From Prunus persica (lineage: Eukaryota > Streptophyta > Magnoliopsida > Rosales > Rosaceae), in assembly GCF_000346465.2 (NCBI RefSeq), contig NC_034012.1, positions 2,381,134-2,445,133 on the forward strand: DNA of 64,000 nucleotides, written 5' to 3'. This document shows, in pieces, positions 22,980-34,468 of this stretch (the first letter of the stretch is position 1; each line of letters starts with the position of its first letter). Both the position numbers and the translations under genes were made by a program. The notes beneath the pieces were generated by a model that worked only from the letters and a program-made list of their open reading frames with translations, was not told the origin of the DNA and ran no database searches.

Positions 22980-23029
<50 letters not shown>
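22980..23029. repeat. (GA)n microsatellite upstream of the DOF1.4-like gene
   Basis: About 49 nt of perfect GA, 100 bp upstream of the predicted start codon and so in the 5' UTR or core promoter. GA/CT tracts are binding targets of plant BPC (GAGA-binding) proteins. Confidence 0.95.
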
Positions 23030-23037
<8 letters not shown>

Positions 23038-26000
23038 GTCGTGTGATTACATGAGAGAAGAAATTAATTAACTAGTTAATTACTTTGAATCTAATTTTCA
23101 CGTGATGGGGTTGTGGAGGTCTAAAATCGATTTTGAGAAGACCGATTATTTTAATGGGGAAGAATATTGAGGGCATCCGAAATCCGAGAAGCGGACAGGG
23201 AGATAATGTAGCATTAGAGATGAATCTTTTGGGAGGTTCAAGAAAGAGAGAGAGAGTAGCTACGACTACACATTCCTATATGATTAACAACATAACATAC
23301 ATTCCTTAATTTTGCATAGAGATAGTAGCAGCAAGTAAATTAGATAAGTATAGAGGGAATCCCTAGAGCCCAATATTCGATGCAGTCTTCACAGCAAATC
23401 CCACTTCCTTTTTTTTGTTTTCTTTTACTTTACTTATTTAATTATGGGGTCACCACCACCATGTTGATTGTTGTGTGGCTATGGCACCTAATTAATATAT
23501 ATATATATATATATATATAGTACATATGGCTGGCCCTCAGCTCCCATGTATCAACATGTTACATATCCCCATTTCCACAACAATATCTAATCATCCAAAT
23601 TGAATCATGTAATTATTAATTTGACGGGACACCATATTGTGGAAAATGATTTCTCAACAACATGAAAACGAGCTTGTAAATATGTTAATGATTTTGTAAG
23701 ACGCATGTTTTTGCAATTAGGTATTTGCATATATAATCAATACAAAAGTACAAGATATATGTTTGTATGAAGGAGGGAAATATTCATTTGAAATAGGGAA
23801 GGGTGAAAATTCCAAAGAGAAAGAGACAAGAGGGCACCATGTGGCTGTCTATATCCCAGACTACTCAAAGCACACAACAAAGAAAGACCACCACGCTTTA
23901 TTCTCGAGGGCTCTTGCCGTACCTTGCACTTCTTGTTCCTCTCTCTACCACCCTCCTTCCCAGTTTGGCAATATATTACAAAGACCCAAAAAAACGAAAA
24001 AAAAAACCGTTAATGGTGTCACAAAGAGAGAGAGAGAGAGAGAGTGTGGAAAACCAAAGCATAGTGGAGGCAGAAGCAGAAGCAGAAGCAGAAGCATGTG
24101 GTGGGCAGCTCATGAGCTGGTAAAGAGAAAAAGAGAGAAATGGAAAATAAAAAAAAGTAACACACAAAAGCATAGACGTTCGGGGAACAAACGGATTTTG
24201 TAGTGTCCCGAGGGATCTTCTCCTCCTTCCCTACAACCCATCATTATTCTTCCCTCTCTCTCTATCTCTCTCTCTGCCTGTTACACTGTTAAACCTTTAA
24301 TTTGATCATTAAAAAATATTACTATCTATCATGCATGTTGGTCTTTACTAGATTGAGATCAGATATTATTAATTCTATCAGCAGCAGGTGTAAGACTATT
24401 GACTACTGAGCAGCAGAATTAAAGTAATCTGGGAAACCAATATATACATAGGTATAGCATGTTAGGGTGATTTAGATAGATCCTACAACTTGAGTTTTAT
24501 TTATTTATTAACACCCTATATTATGTAGGTTTCTAAAGGGAATGTGCAACTTAAACTAATTAGCCAAATTTGAACCCACTCAGCCCACCCAATGGTTATC
24601 CAAAACTGAACATTATCTTAATTAATTTGGTAGTGTTTGTTAATAGTTTGAATTATGATGATGATGATGAGGGTGGTGGTGGTAGCTGGACCTCATGGAC
24701 AATTGGAGGGCCACTCATATAGGTCAATTGTATAGATATATATATATATATATATATATATATGACTGGAAGGAAAGAGGAGAGTGGGTTTGATTTGAGT
24801 AGTCAAAGTAGGGGGAGAGACGTGGAGGGTGAGGGTGGGGCCTACACAGGCATTGTCACTGAGCAGTGATGAGGCAGTGACCACCACCACCACCACCACC
24901 ATCGGACAACACAAGAGATTCCAATTTGGAAAAACATGAAAGAAACCCAACGCGCACGTTAAAAAGTCAAGAAAAGGAAAGCCTCCCTCCCTCCCTCCTC
25001 TAATTTCAATTTTCATAAATTTCTAATAATGTAGTGAGGAGAGAAAGCATTAGAAGAGAAAGAGATTGGGGATTACGGGGACCATCTCTGATCCAAGCCA
25101 ACCCAACTGTACCCATCACCATTGCCAATTTGCCATGCACCATGAGTCCATGACCATGTCCAGACAAACATCTCACTCCCCTTCCATTTTCTTTTCCCTT
25201 TGGTCAAGCCATTTATATACATGAGCACTTAGTGTACCCCGAACATATAAAAATTTATCCCCATACCATAGATGGAATCTTATGATGTGTGGCACTGGCA
25301 GGAGGAAGAATGCGAATGGAGGCTTTCTAGAACGACGTATTCCATTTGGTGACTTATCCATCATGCATGCATGTACCTGCTGTAATGAAAATGTGAGGAA
25401 ACGAAGAGGCAGGCAAAGTTATAACAAAGTCGGCATATTCTTTGGCTGACCGAATCACAATCGCAATTCCAATATTCCAGTAATTAAATTAGTGATTAAA
25501 AAAAAAAAAAAGGATCGGTGCCCAAATTAAATAAATAATGCTCATGCAGCAGCATGTGGTTCTATATTTGTACACATAAAGTTGGTGATTATGGGATATA
25601 ATTATTCCCATTAAGACGTTAAGCATCTCACTCATTCATTCAGCTTGATTTTACCCATCCTGTTGATTTGGAATTTTGGTATGTCAATAATGTTATGCGG
25701 TTCTAAATGGGCCATAACCCCACAAGCAAGCGGCTGCCGTAGCATAAAATTCTGATTAATTGAACCATATCATTAGAGAATCTAATACCAAGCTTATGTT
25801 ATAATTTAATACAGCTGAGGAAGGACTTAATTGAGTATGGAAGTTTCATGCCGCCCGTCCTGTGGGACCTTGAGAATGTTGGGGATTAATAAGGACAATT
25901 GTCTAATTGGGTGTGCCCTTAAAACATTTATTTTTTTATTTTATTTATTTTTAGTACAAGCGATAGTCTAAAGTAAAGGGGATGGAGAATTTCACACAAA

Positions 26001-26542
26001 TACACACAACTATGATGCTATTGTCGTCGGGGTTCGAATATGAGACCTCTAATATGCAAATCAAAGCCCTTTTTTACTGAACAAAATCCCGTTGATACTA
26101 ATTTATTATATAAAAAGAGATACTAAAATTCCACATGTTGCACGTTGGTAGCCTCAAATCCGTGTAAATGGACATGGGATTAGGGGGAGAAAGCGATGTT
26201 GATGGAGGTTGCTTCCACTTTCTGAAAATATAAATTAGTTGAGACAATGATAATTTATAGTATAATTGTCGGAATGAAAAAAAATACTAATTAAGAGCTA
26301 GCATATATAATGGTAGTGAGAAGGGTGAATCACTCATTCTATAACAAGCTGTCAACAGGTCATGTTTCTCATCCTATATATTTTTATTCGAGCATGCACA
26401 TAAATTATCATTCCTTCATAATTATAATATGGTTTGGTAATCTTACACTGATTTGATTACGTTGTTGCTTAAACTCTTATGTCCATTATCAATAGTGCTT
26501 GTTAAGGAACTTGAACGACAAAACATTTATTTTTAGCGCCTA

Positions 26543-26781
26543 TGAATATTTTTTATATATATTTTTATTTTGATAAAAGTAGAGCGATAATATTTTATTA
26601 ATAAGATAAACAAAAACAAGTACAAAGCGACTAAGGTGCTGAATATGATACAACTTCCTCAGTGACCAAACGCAACAACAAGTTGAATTGATCTGAATTT
26701 ATTGGGTGTTAGGAGTTTCGAACCTCTGTCCACGTGAGTGGAGGTGGAATATCTCAACCAACTAAGCTATACCCCACTAAC
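26543..26781 (-). mobile_element. tRNA-derived SINE, about 239 bp, with imperfect target duplication
   Basis: Read on the minus strand, the element starts near GGGGTATAGCTTAGTTGG. The A box is TAGCTTAGTTGG and the B box GGTTCGAAACTCC, at tRNA spacing. A tRNA-unrelated body follows, ending AT-rich. Flanks on the plus strand are TTTTAGCGCCTA (26531-26542) and TTTTAGTGACTA (26782-26793), 10 of 12 identical, as expected for an aged retroposition duplication. Confidence 0.65.
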
Positions 26782-27402
26782 TTTTAGTGACTACAATTCA
26801 ACCTACTTTTAGTGCTGGTTTTGAGAATTAATAAACCCATATTGGGTTTGGCCCGATATATGATTACACATGTGTTTGTTCGGCTATTTAGCTTATACTT
26901 TAATTTCATTATTATTGTGGATTGACTTTGATCTAAAATGGGGAAATAATTAGTGACATGATTTTGATAAGTACTTCAAAATGTTTCACCCCACCCATCC
27001 CTAAATTTTTTTTCCTCAATTGATGGGCATTGATGATATTTAATTAATATGTGGTGTAATGTAATTAGTGGATATGTGCTGTGCTGCATGGCTTTGAAAG
27101 TAATTATGATTAGAGAGAGGGGCCAAACCTAGACCTAGATTTAGTCGATCTACTGATTAACCCTCTCTTCAATCTTCAATCTTCAATCTTCAATCTTCAT
27201 GATATGCAAAGTTTTGGACCTTGATTTAGTCGTATACGGTGAGGTGTAATAATATTATGTTTACTTAAAACTCCAATCACTCTAAGAAAAGCCAAAAATC
27301 AAGCCAATTAGTTGTTATGACTCTACCGTTGTAGTCCATATTGGTGGTCCCCCCCCATCCCTAAGTAGAAGCAATCAATAGGTGTGTCCCTACGAGCAGA
27401 AA

Positions 27403-27535
27403 AACTTCATTATAACGGGAATTACATTGTTTTGTTATTTTCAATCAATAATGCAATGACACGTAAAAAAGTCATTCCACACGTCGTTATTGGCTGAAAA
27501 TAGCCAAAAATACTATTCCCGTTACATGAAAGTCT
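27403..27535. mobile_element. MITE copy 2, TIR TTCAT..TAACGGGAAT
   Basis: The ends read TTCATTATAACGGGAAT and (reverse complement) TTCATGTAACGGGAATA. The body GCAATGACACGTAAAAAAGT is nearly identical to the copy at 15520-15660. This copy keeps better-matched ends and looks younger. Confidence 0.65.
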
Positions 27536-29286
27536 CTCTCTCCTATAAGACCCTAAAGATAAGGATCCAGTTCTCGTTTATTGCTTCTTCTTTTCTCCTC
27601 AAATAAGGCTTATTTTGGTAAGAAGAGTGAGCATGGCCCAACGCATAAAACAAAACAATTAGCCCATCGAGCCATTACAAATGACTATGGGCCTGAAATA
27701 AGTGAAGGCCCTGGTCTCCAAAGAACGCCGCAGCCACGGTCCAAGTTAAATAAAACCCAGCCTAGCTAAAAGCTAGATGCACAGACCCAAAACTTGGAAC
27801 AATGCTTAAAAATCTCTCGCACGTTTATTTATTTAGATTGAGGGAAGTCGTGAGTCGGTAGGGTGAGAATATATAGGAGAGAGAATGAATGGATACTGAA
27901 ATCAACTAGTCATGATTATCAATCTAATTTTTAGTTTTTCAGATATTAGATTACAGATTATAATGTAAAACTCTTATATTCTTTTGTTCCGTTCATGTGA
28001 GAGGAAAGGCATAAGGAGTCCAGAATTGGAAAAATTCAAGGCATATAAATGATCACAGAGATTTCATGGCGCACACACACAAATACATGCAAAATAATAT
28101 ATACGTGAAAATGATTTTTGCTAGTATTGTTGCAAGGCTTTGGTCATGTATCTAGTGGATTAGTTGGTCAATATTAGGGCTTCAAGTTTCTTCTAGTGCA
28201 GGAGTGCTAATATATACATGAATGAGACCAAAACCAAAATCAAATTCCAGGATGAGCCGAGCCAGATCGAATGCCAAAGTTCTTAAGTTTGGCTCAAATG
28301 ATTTTTTCAAGCTCGAACTCAGCTTGGCTTATTTGTATAGAACCAATTTATTACCGTCTTAAATAGGAGTAATTTTGGTATAGAATATTTTCACATGTCC
28401 CGTCTCGGAACATATAATTTTTTTTCCCCAGATAGAAAGTTGTGGCCTCCTGATGAGATGCGTGGAACCATGATGCATGCTGTCCTTTCTTCAAAAGGCT
28501 CCTCCACTAGATTCTACTAAATTATTTACGTCTACCTTATGGCAACAACTTTTTCCCCACTCGATAACTTCACTGACTTTTATTTCACATCCCACTTCAG
28601 AGTTTTCAAATTCCAAACTCTGTTTATATATACATTGAACTTTGATACTAATTAGTAATTAAAACTGGGGATAATAGTTCATTAATTGGTAATTAAACCA
28701 TGCATGCTTTCCATGTTGCAGAAAAAAACATGCTAGAGGTAGCTCTTGTCTTGGGTTGTACAAATGGGGACCAATATTTATAAATTGCAACGTATGAAAG
28801 TGTGGTCCAAGCTGCTTGCTAGCAACAATTGACATAAATTGGTAAACGAAATTGGCCACTTTGTTTGCTGCAAACCAGTTGGCTAACACCATAATGTTAG
28901 TGTAAAAACAAAGGAAAGGAAAGAAGGGCCAACAAATATGAGATTCAAGGACATGAAATAATAGATAATAGTACCATATGTGTCAAAGCATGATAGGGCT
29001 CTCTCCTTACATCATTGGACCATATAGGTAGGGTTTTCTTTTCACCTTTCACTTTCCAATAATACATTGTGGATGAAGGAATAGTCGCGCTCTCAAGAAA
29101 AGGACTGTCAACTATTATAAGGACAAAGCCTCAATTGCATTTCTTTCTTGCCTTGAAAATATACATATATATATATATACATATAATCTATATACTTAAA
29201 CCTAACCCCATATATTTATATGATTCACTGACTGACTAGCTTATTCGGTTTCAGGTTTCTAGCAAAATGACAGATATGTAAATCAA

Positions 29287-29470
29287 GGAAAATTCTCCAA
29301 TAAGTATTTTAGGTTAAGGATATTAGTTACATATTTCTAATCTCGATTGTTGGATTGCATGTATGTATGTTAAATATTATATCTATCAACACATTTAATG
29401 AATGTAATCCGACAACTGAGATTAGAAATATGTAAAAAAATCCTTAACTTAAATACTTATTGAATCTCCC
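29287..29470. mobile_element. MITE, 184 bp, nearly full-length inverted repeat, 10-bp target duplication
   Basis: Left arm AATAAGTATTTTAGGTTAAGGAT continues to ACATATTTCTAATCTCGATT. The right arm in reverse complement has AATAAGTATTTAAGTTAAGGAT and ACATATTTCTAATCTCAGTT. An exact direct repeat TGTAAATCAA flanks it at 29277-29286 and 29471-29480. The long hairpin structure and 10-bp duplication suggest a Mutator-type MITE about 460 bp upstream of the SPL start codon. Confidence 0.85.
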
Positions 29471-29939
29471 TGTAAATCAAATCCCATTTGTACAACAATA
29501 TTGGGTTGTTCAACCAATATTGGACAAGTGTTAATTCCCTTTGCTCCATGATTGGATTAGACAGAAAACCTATCCTAAAAACGAATTAGATAGTGCAATA
29601 GCCACCATGTGAATATGTCTATGTGAATTAAAGTTATAGTAAAAGAGTTGGTGCCTGTTGTTGTGTTGTTGTAGCTGTACACATCATGTACATGATGATG
29701 TGGTTTTGTTGGAGGAAATGAGCTTAGCTTTGGCTTTTGTAGGCTTCTAGCTACCATTCACTGTTATCCTTGTGGTGACAAGAGAACATTTGGAACTTGT
29801 GGTCCTCACACATAAATCTCTTTCTTTTCCAAAACCCTTTCCTATATCAATGTTTTAGTCTTAGTCTTCTTCTTCTTTGACTCTTCCATCTCTCTTTCTC
29901 TCTCATTATTTCTTGCCTTCTCTCCTAATTTTCTCCAAA

Positions 29940-31291
29940 ATGGAATCAAACAGAGCTCATGGGAAGAGGAGCTTGAACTACAAGATGGAGGAAGAGGAGG
30001 AGGAGGAGGAGGATGAAGAAGAAGAGCAGGAGGAAGAGGAGGATGATGAAGATACTAACAGATCATCACTAGTGTACGGTGAGGATGACAGGAGGAAAAG
30101 AGTGTTGACGGTGAATAGTGCAACTTCAACTCCTAACAAGAGAGGATCTGGTGCAGGAGGGTCTATGGCAAGGCCATCTTGTCAAGCAGATGATTGCAAT
30201 GCTGACTTGAGTGATGCAAAGCAATACTATCGCCGCCATAAGGTCTGCGGTGTTCATGCCAAGGCTCCGGCGGTGCGTGTGGGTGGAGTTCAACAGCGCT
30301 TCTGCCAGCAATGTAGCAGGTCAGTCAATTAACAAACCCTAAACTTTACACTCATTAATTTCTTACCACATATCTTTTCTTGTGGAGCTAACTTCTTGCT
30401 TCATGCTCATAGAACAAAAGATATCTAGTGCTTAAGTGAAATTGCATTTTAATTGAACATTTAGAAACCCCATCAAATCATTTTTGCAAGTTTCATCTTG
30501 TTTTTGTTATTGCATTAATTGGTGCATGACTCATCAAGCAAAATAGATTAATCTCTTTTTTGATGGGTAAAATGTTTGGTAATTTTTTCACTCATCTTGA
30601 TAATTCATTTTTCGTACGTCCTTCTATAACTTACCCTAAAGTCTTTTCAAAACAAAAGGTGTGATAGTTGGGTTTTTCCAAAAGGATATATAGTTGATGT
30701 GAGCTATAATAAATCACGCAATTAGTATGAAAACTTGTTGAATGGCGTTGGGAAGGGGGCACACCATGAACCCCATCCTTACAATTTCATGTCATGTCTC
30801 ACTAGCTCTAAGCCTTTTTTCTTTTCTCTCTCCCTTTCTGCCTTACTTTCTTTTGTTTTTTGTGTTTTGATTTCTTGCCTTAGTTTCTATCAATGTAGGT
30901 TATCTTTTTTGTACCATTCTTATACTTCATCATTATATAGATCATATCATATAAAGGGCCCATCTAACTGCATAATTACTTATATACAGAATCATGTAGT
31001 TTAGTATATATGCAGTGCAGAGAAAATAGCTAAAGAAAAAGAGAAAAACAAGATGAAGGGGAGAAAACCATTTACCCCAAAAAAGAAAAAGAGAGAAAGA
31101 AGAAGAAGAAGAAGAAAAAGAAGTGGCTTAATTACCATATATTGTGACTCATAAATCCACTGCATTAATGGTGCGTTTACAGGTTCCATAGCCTATCAGA
31201 GTTTGATGATAATAAAAGGAGTTGTCGGAGGCGTTTAGCTGGACACAATGAGCGGCGTCGGAAAACCTCCTCTGAATATCATGGAGAGTGA
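29940..31291 (+). CDS. SPL3: SBP-box transcription factor, SPL3/4/5 class
   Basis: Two exons, 29940-30319 and 31183-31291, split inside the SBP domain at Arg127 (AGC AG|GTCAGT ... TTTACAG|G), as in other small SPL genes; 162 aa. After a long acidic run (residues 17-38) comes the SBP domain. Zinc site 1 is Cys81, Cys86, Cys103 and His106. Zinc site 2 is Cys122, Cys125, His129 and Cys141. The overlapping nuclear signal is [17 protein letters not shown]. The protein ends soon after the domain, typical of SPL3-type proteins that promote flowering and phase change by binding GTAC sites. A frame extends upstream of the ATG but only from a non-ATG codon. A miR156 site lies in the 3' UTR. BAC1 lies next to it, as at Arabidopsis At2g33810/33820. 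Confidence 0.95.
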
Positions 31292-31407
31292 ACAAAACCC
31301 CAGAGCAAATAAGATTATTAAACTGCAGGCATGGTTATTAAAAAGCGAGGATTGCTATATATCTTTCTCATATAAAATGCCTCTTTTCTACGTACCTCTA
31401 GCCTAGC

Positions 31408-31427
31408 GTGCTCTCTCTCTTCTGTCA
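31408..31427 (+). promoter_or_regulatory. miR156/157 target site in the SPL 3' UTR
   Basis: GTGCTCTCTCTCTTCTGTCA, 117 nt after the stop codon, pairs with miR156 at all but one position. It has the sequence common in plant SPL targets. SPL3-class genes carry this site in the 3' UTR rather than in the coding region, which fits the gene here. Confidence 0.92.
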
Positions 31428-31616
31428 ATCCTCAACCTTGATTATCCACCATTGAATTCTCTTTCTTAATTTTATGTACTTCAAAATTTGCATCTGAAAT
31501 CCAACAATTATGCATATATAGCTAAGCTAGCTAGTACAACTTCCATCCTCTTGTGTTTCATATGTGTGGGTATGGCTGTGATTCTTGTTCATGCATTAGT
31601 TTACTTTTCATGAAAT

Positions 31617-31618
<2 letters not shown>

Positions 31619-31662
<44 letters not shown>
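31619..31662. repeat. (CT)n microsatellite
   Basis: About 44 nt of uninterrupted TC, 190 bp after the miR156 site and downstream of the SPL gene. Confidence 0.95.
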
Positions 31663-31666
<4 letters not shown>

Positions 31667-32393
31667 TACGTACTCAAATATGTTTATCATGAATCAGTTC
31701 ATCACTCCAGCCAAAAAAAAATTTGTGTGGATTGCGCTGGGTTTGGATATAAGTTCGTAAAGTGAAATGACTATAAATGATAAACCACCGCTCATGTTCA
31801 TCCATCCATTTTATAACATGTGAATTTAGCAACACCACCTGTTTTCCTGAATGTTAAGAGTGAAATAGAATGTTCTTGTCATTTTAGGGGCTCCTTACCC
31901 TTAATACAATGTTTGGTCGGAGGCTAAGTAGACATGGACTTGGAACAAACATTTTTACCTCGCTGTGTGGAGAAATTTTTTAAAGCTGATCAAATTTACC
32001 ATATCGAGTGAGCCAAGTTCAGACCCACTGTCTTTCTTCTTTCATTTAAATGAAAAATTAATACAAAAAACCATACCTAGCGAGCCAAGTTCAGACCCTC
32101 TTCTATTTCATTTATTGTTAGTTGAAAGAAAGTACAAATAATTTGAAATCCGGCAGTAATTTTCCACCATCAGTAAAATTGGGCACTCTTCATATGGCGC
32201 TTATAACCAAGCGCAACTAAACTAAACTAAACATAAGAGCAAAACAAAAAAAGGCTCTAACAAAACACTCTCTAATCTCTAATATTTTCTTGTGGAAAAA
32301 TATCGTATCATCCCTAGAGTTCGCCCAAGTGAACAATTTTATTTGGCTGGATTTAAGAGGAGTTGACAAATAGGTTAGAAGCATTTGGTATCC

Positions 32394-34468
32394 TTAGTCA
32401 CGTTTGATGCCTAATAGCTTTACGGCTACCTCCCAGGCGACAATTGCCGTTGCATTAGCAGGAAAAGCCCGAACAATAGTAGGACCCAAGCCAACATAGC
32501 ATCCTTTCAATCCAGCCCTTCTGTAAATCTACAGAGAGAGAGAGAGAGAGAGAGAATAAAAACGGCCCATTCAGTCTCTTTTAAATACTGGATTTGGGGA
32601 GGGCAGAAGAGAGAGAGGGAAAGGCGTTCTTACCGAGCTCAAGACTTGAAATGGGTTTCTTGAAGAACTATTATCTGGAGCAGTCTGAATTATGGTTTTT
32701 GCCACATCCAAGGGTAGAACAGCAGACCAAAACTGGAAGAACGTTAAGAAGAAAATCACAATTTAGAAGTCTAGTGTCTAGTGTAAGAGTAATGTGAACA
32801 TGCATATTAGAGAAGGCCAAATAGTGGAGATGCATACCGCTATACCACCAAGGCCACCACTAGCAATCCCAACTCCCACGTCAATCAAGTTTCTGTGGTC
32901 AGGTGAAGCAGATTTCAGATGTAAATGCATGTGATAGCGGACATGCTCGTAAATGCTAAAGAAGACTGCATTTCCAATAGATTCTCTTAACAATGTTGTA
33001 AAACCTCCTCGAAAAATTCCTCTAACCTGAAAATCTTTCCATCAGCTAAAAAGATCATCACAAATTATATGTTTGCCAGAAGGCACGGTATTTTCTTCCT
33101 TTTTTCAGTCATGAAAGAACAGTATTTTCTCACCCCATCATTTTTTACAGTTTTAAGTGCACAATCAAGAGAACTGTCGTATCTTCTGGACATTGGGACC
33201 AAAGAGTCTGTGCCTTGAACTTGCATCCTACACTGGAAAAGCTCAGTGTAATAAGCATACCATGAGAAAAAACTGCACAATCTAAAACCCCTTGAGCTCC
33301 TCTTACCTTCACCAGCTCTGACGGGCATAATATAAAACTGATGATTGCTCCACTATAAGCTGCAGATGGAATTATGACTTGGAGCTGTGGCCCTGCACCT
33401 TGTGCGCTTCCCTAGAAGTGTCATTATGGTTAAGAAGAATGTTACATTACAACCATATAACAGATAAACAATTTCTCTACAGAAATATGCATCAAACAGA
33501 AGCGATTATATAGATCATTGCCAAATAAAAGCAGCAAAGTTTACATTTCATTTTCATTCAAACCTGCAGTGACTGTTTCATTTGCGAATACATGCCAAAA
33601 AGAAGTGAACTCTCGAAAGCCATCCCCACAAAAGATGATGTTGCACCTCTGTAAAGTCCTTTAATCTGCCAAGGACCCAATATCAGTCAGGTTTCCTGGA
33701 AAAGATGATGAGAAAATTCAATTTCTATAACATCGTTCCTTTTTCAAAAGAAAAAAGGTGCTAGATTGTAATGCAAGAGATATCTAGCTAGAGAAAGTGC
33801 AGGATCATACCCCTTCAGTCTTTAGTATCCTCGCAGTACAATGAAAACTATTCCTGTACGTAATCCCATGTGCTACAGTGTTGTGTTTTTGCATCTTCAC
33901 CTAATTAAACAAGTATTACATACATAAGAAATTCACATTCGGAGAAAAGCACAATTTACACACAAGAAAAATGGTCCGCCCATTCTCAGTTCATAGAAAT
34001 ATCTCCAAGGCAAACAGCATCCTGAAATCATCAACTATAATGTGACAACGATACAGGAAGTGATTGAAAGATTACAGCCTGGTAGTGGGAAAAGTGACAA
34101 AACGTTAAGCTAATGCATATCTAAGTAAGGAAAATTAAGCTTGCTTTCTGTAACATTACTAACTTTGTAAAATCAAACTAATCCAATGTTGTTCAGCCAA
34201 AATTTAAACTACCCAGATGCCAAAAACTAAACTTCGGCGTTAGTTCATACATTCTACTTCCAAGTCCTATCAATTACACTTAAAAAAAGAGGTTTTTAAA
34301 ACATACCCATGAAAATAAACTTCACAATCTTTAAACCACTGAAAGTTCAACAAATTGAAATTAATATGAATTTACCTTGATGGTGTCAAAGGGATGGCCA
34401 ATGGCGACAGTGGCAACGCCGGCGAGCAAGCCTGCCACGTACTCCTTGTAACCGGAACTATCCGCCAT
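32394..34468 (-). CDS. BAC1: mitochondrial basic amino acid (arginine/ornithine) carrier BAC1
   Basis: Eight minus-strand exons: 34376-34468, 33811-33900, 33564-33665, 33307-33411, 33134-33232, 32838-33026, 32634-32732 and 32394-32528. All junctions are GT-AG and phase 0, giving 303 aa. This is a mitochondrial carrier family protein with three repeats. The signatures are HPFDTIK (25-31), CPSELVK (124-130) and PLDVAK (233-238), giving P-x-[DE]-x-x-K three times. Stretches such as CRMQVQGTDSLVP, AGLKGCYVGLGPTIVRAFPA and the end LLGIKRD match Arabidopsis BAC1 closely. BAC1 exchanges arginine, ornithine and lysine across the inner mitochondrial membrane, important when seed arginine is mobilised. 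A TATA box (TATAAAG, minus strand, 34533-34539) lies about 65 bp before the ATG. Confidence 0.95.

Larger units (their letters stand above)
22881..29939. other. 7 kb spacer between the DOF1.4-like and SPL genes
   Basis: No gene recognised. It contains TA repeats (23493-23518, 24735-24763), a CCA run near 24882-24900, a possible tRNA-like TE fragment near 26020-26060 (GGGGTTCGAATATGAGACC), a SINE with target duplication (26543-26781), four tandem CAATCTT units (about 27170-27197), MITE copy 2 (27403-27535), and a MITE with exact 10-bp duplication (29287-29470). The last few hundred bases are the SPL promoter and leader. Confidence 0.45.
31292..32393. other. spacer between convergent SPL and BAC1 genes
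   Basis: Holds the SPL 3' UTR with the miR156 site, the CT microsatellite, and two imperfect copies of a segment of about 75 bp beginning near 31998 and 32070. Each contains GAGCCAAGTTCAGACCC. The BAC1 3' UTR is at the right end. No gene seen. Confidence 0.5.

Noticed and set aside
23763..24203. Frame of 146 codons with Arg-Glu and Ser-Arg runs
   Set aside because: Runs come from GA and GCAGAA repeats. No family match, no splice context.
24693..25016. Minus-strand frame of 107 codons
   Set aside because: Composed of translated TA and CCA microsatellites.
26701..26781. Possible functional tRNA gene on the minus strand
   Set aside because: A and B boxes are present, but the arms do not pair as a tRNA by eye and a SINE body with target duplication follows.
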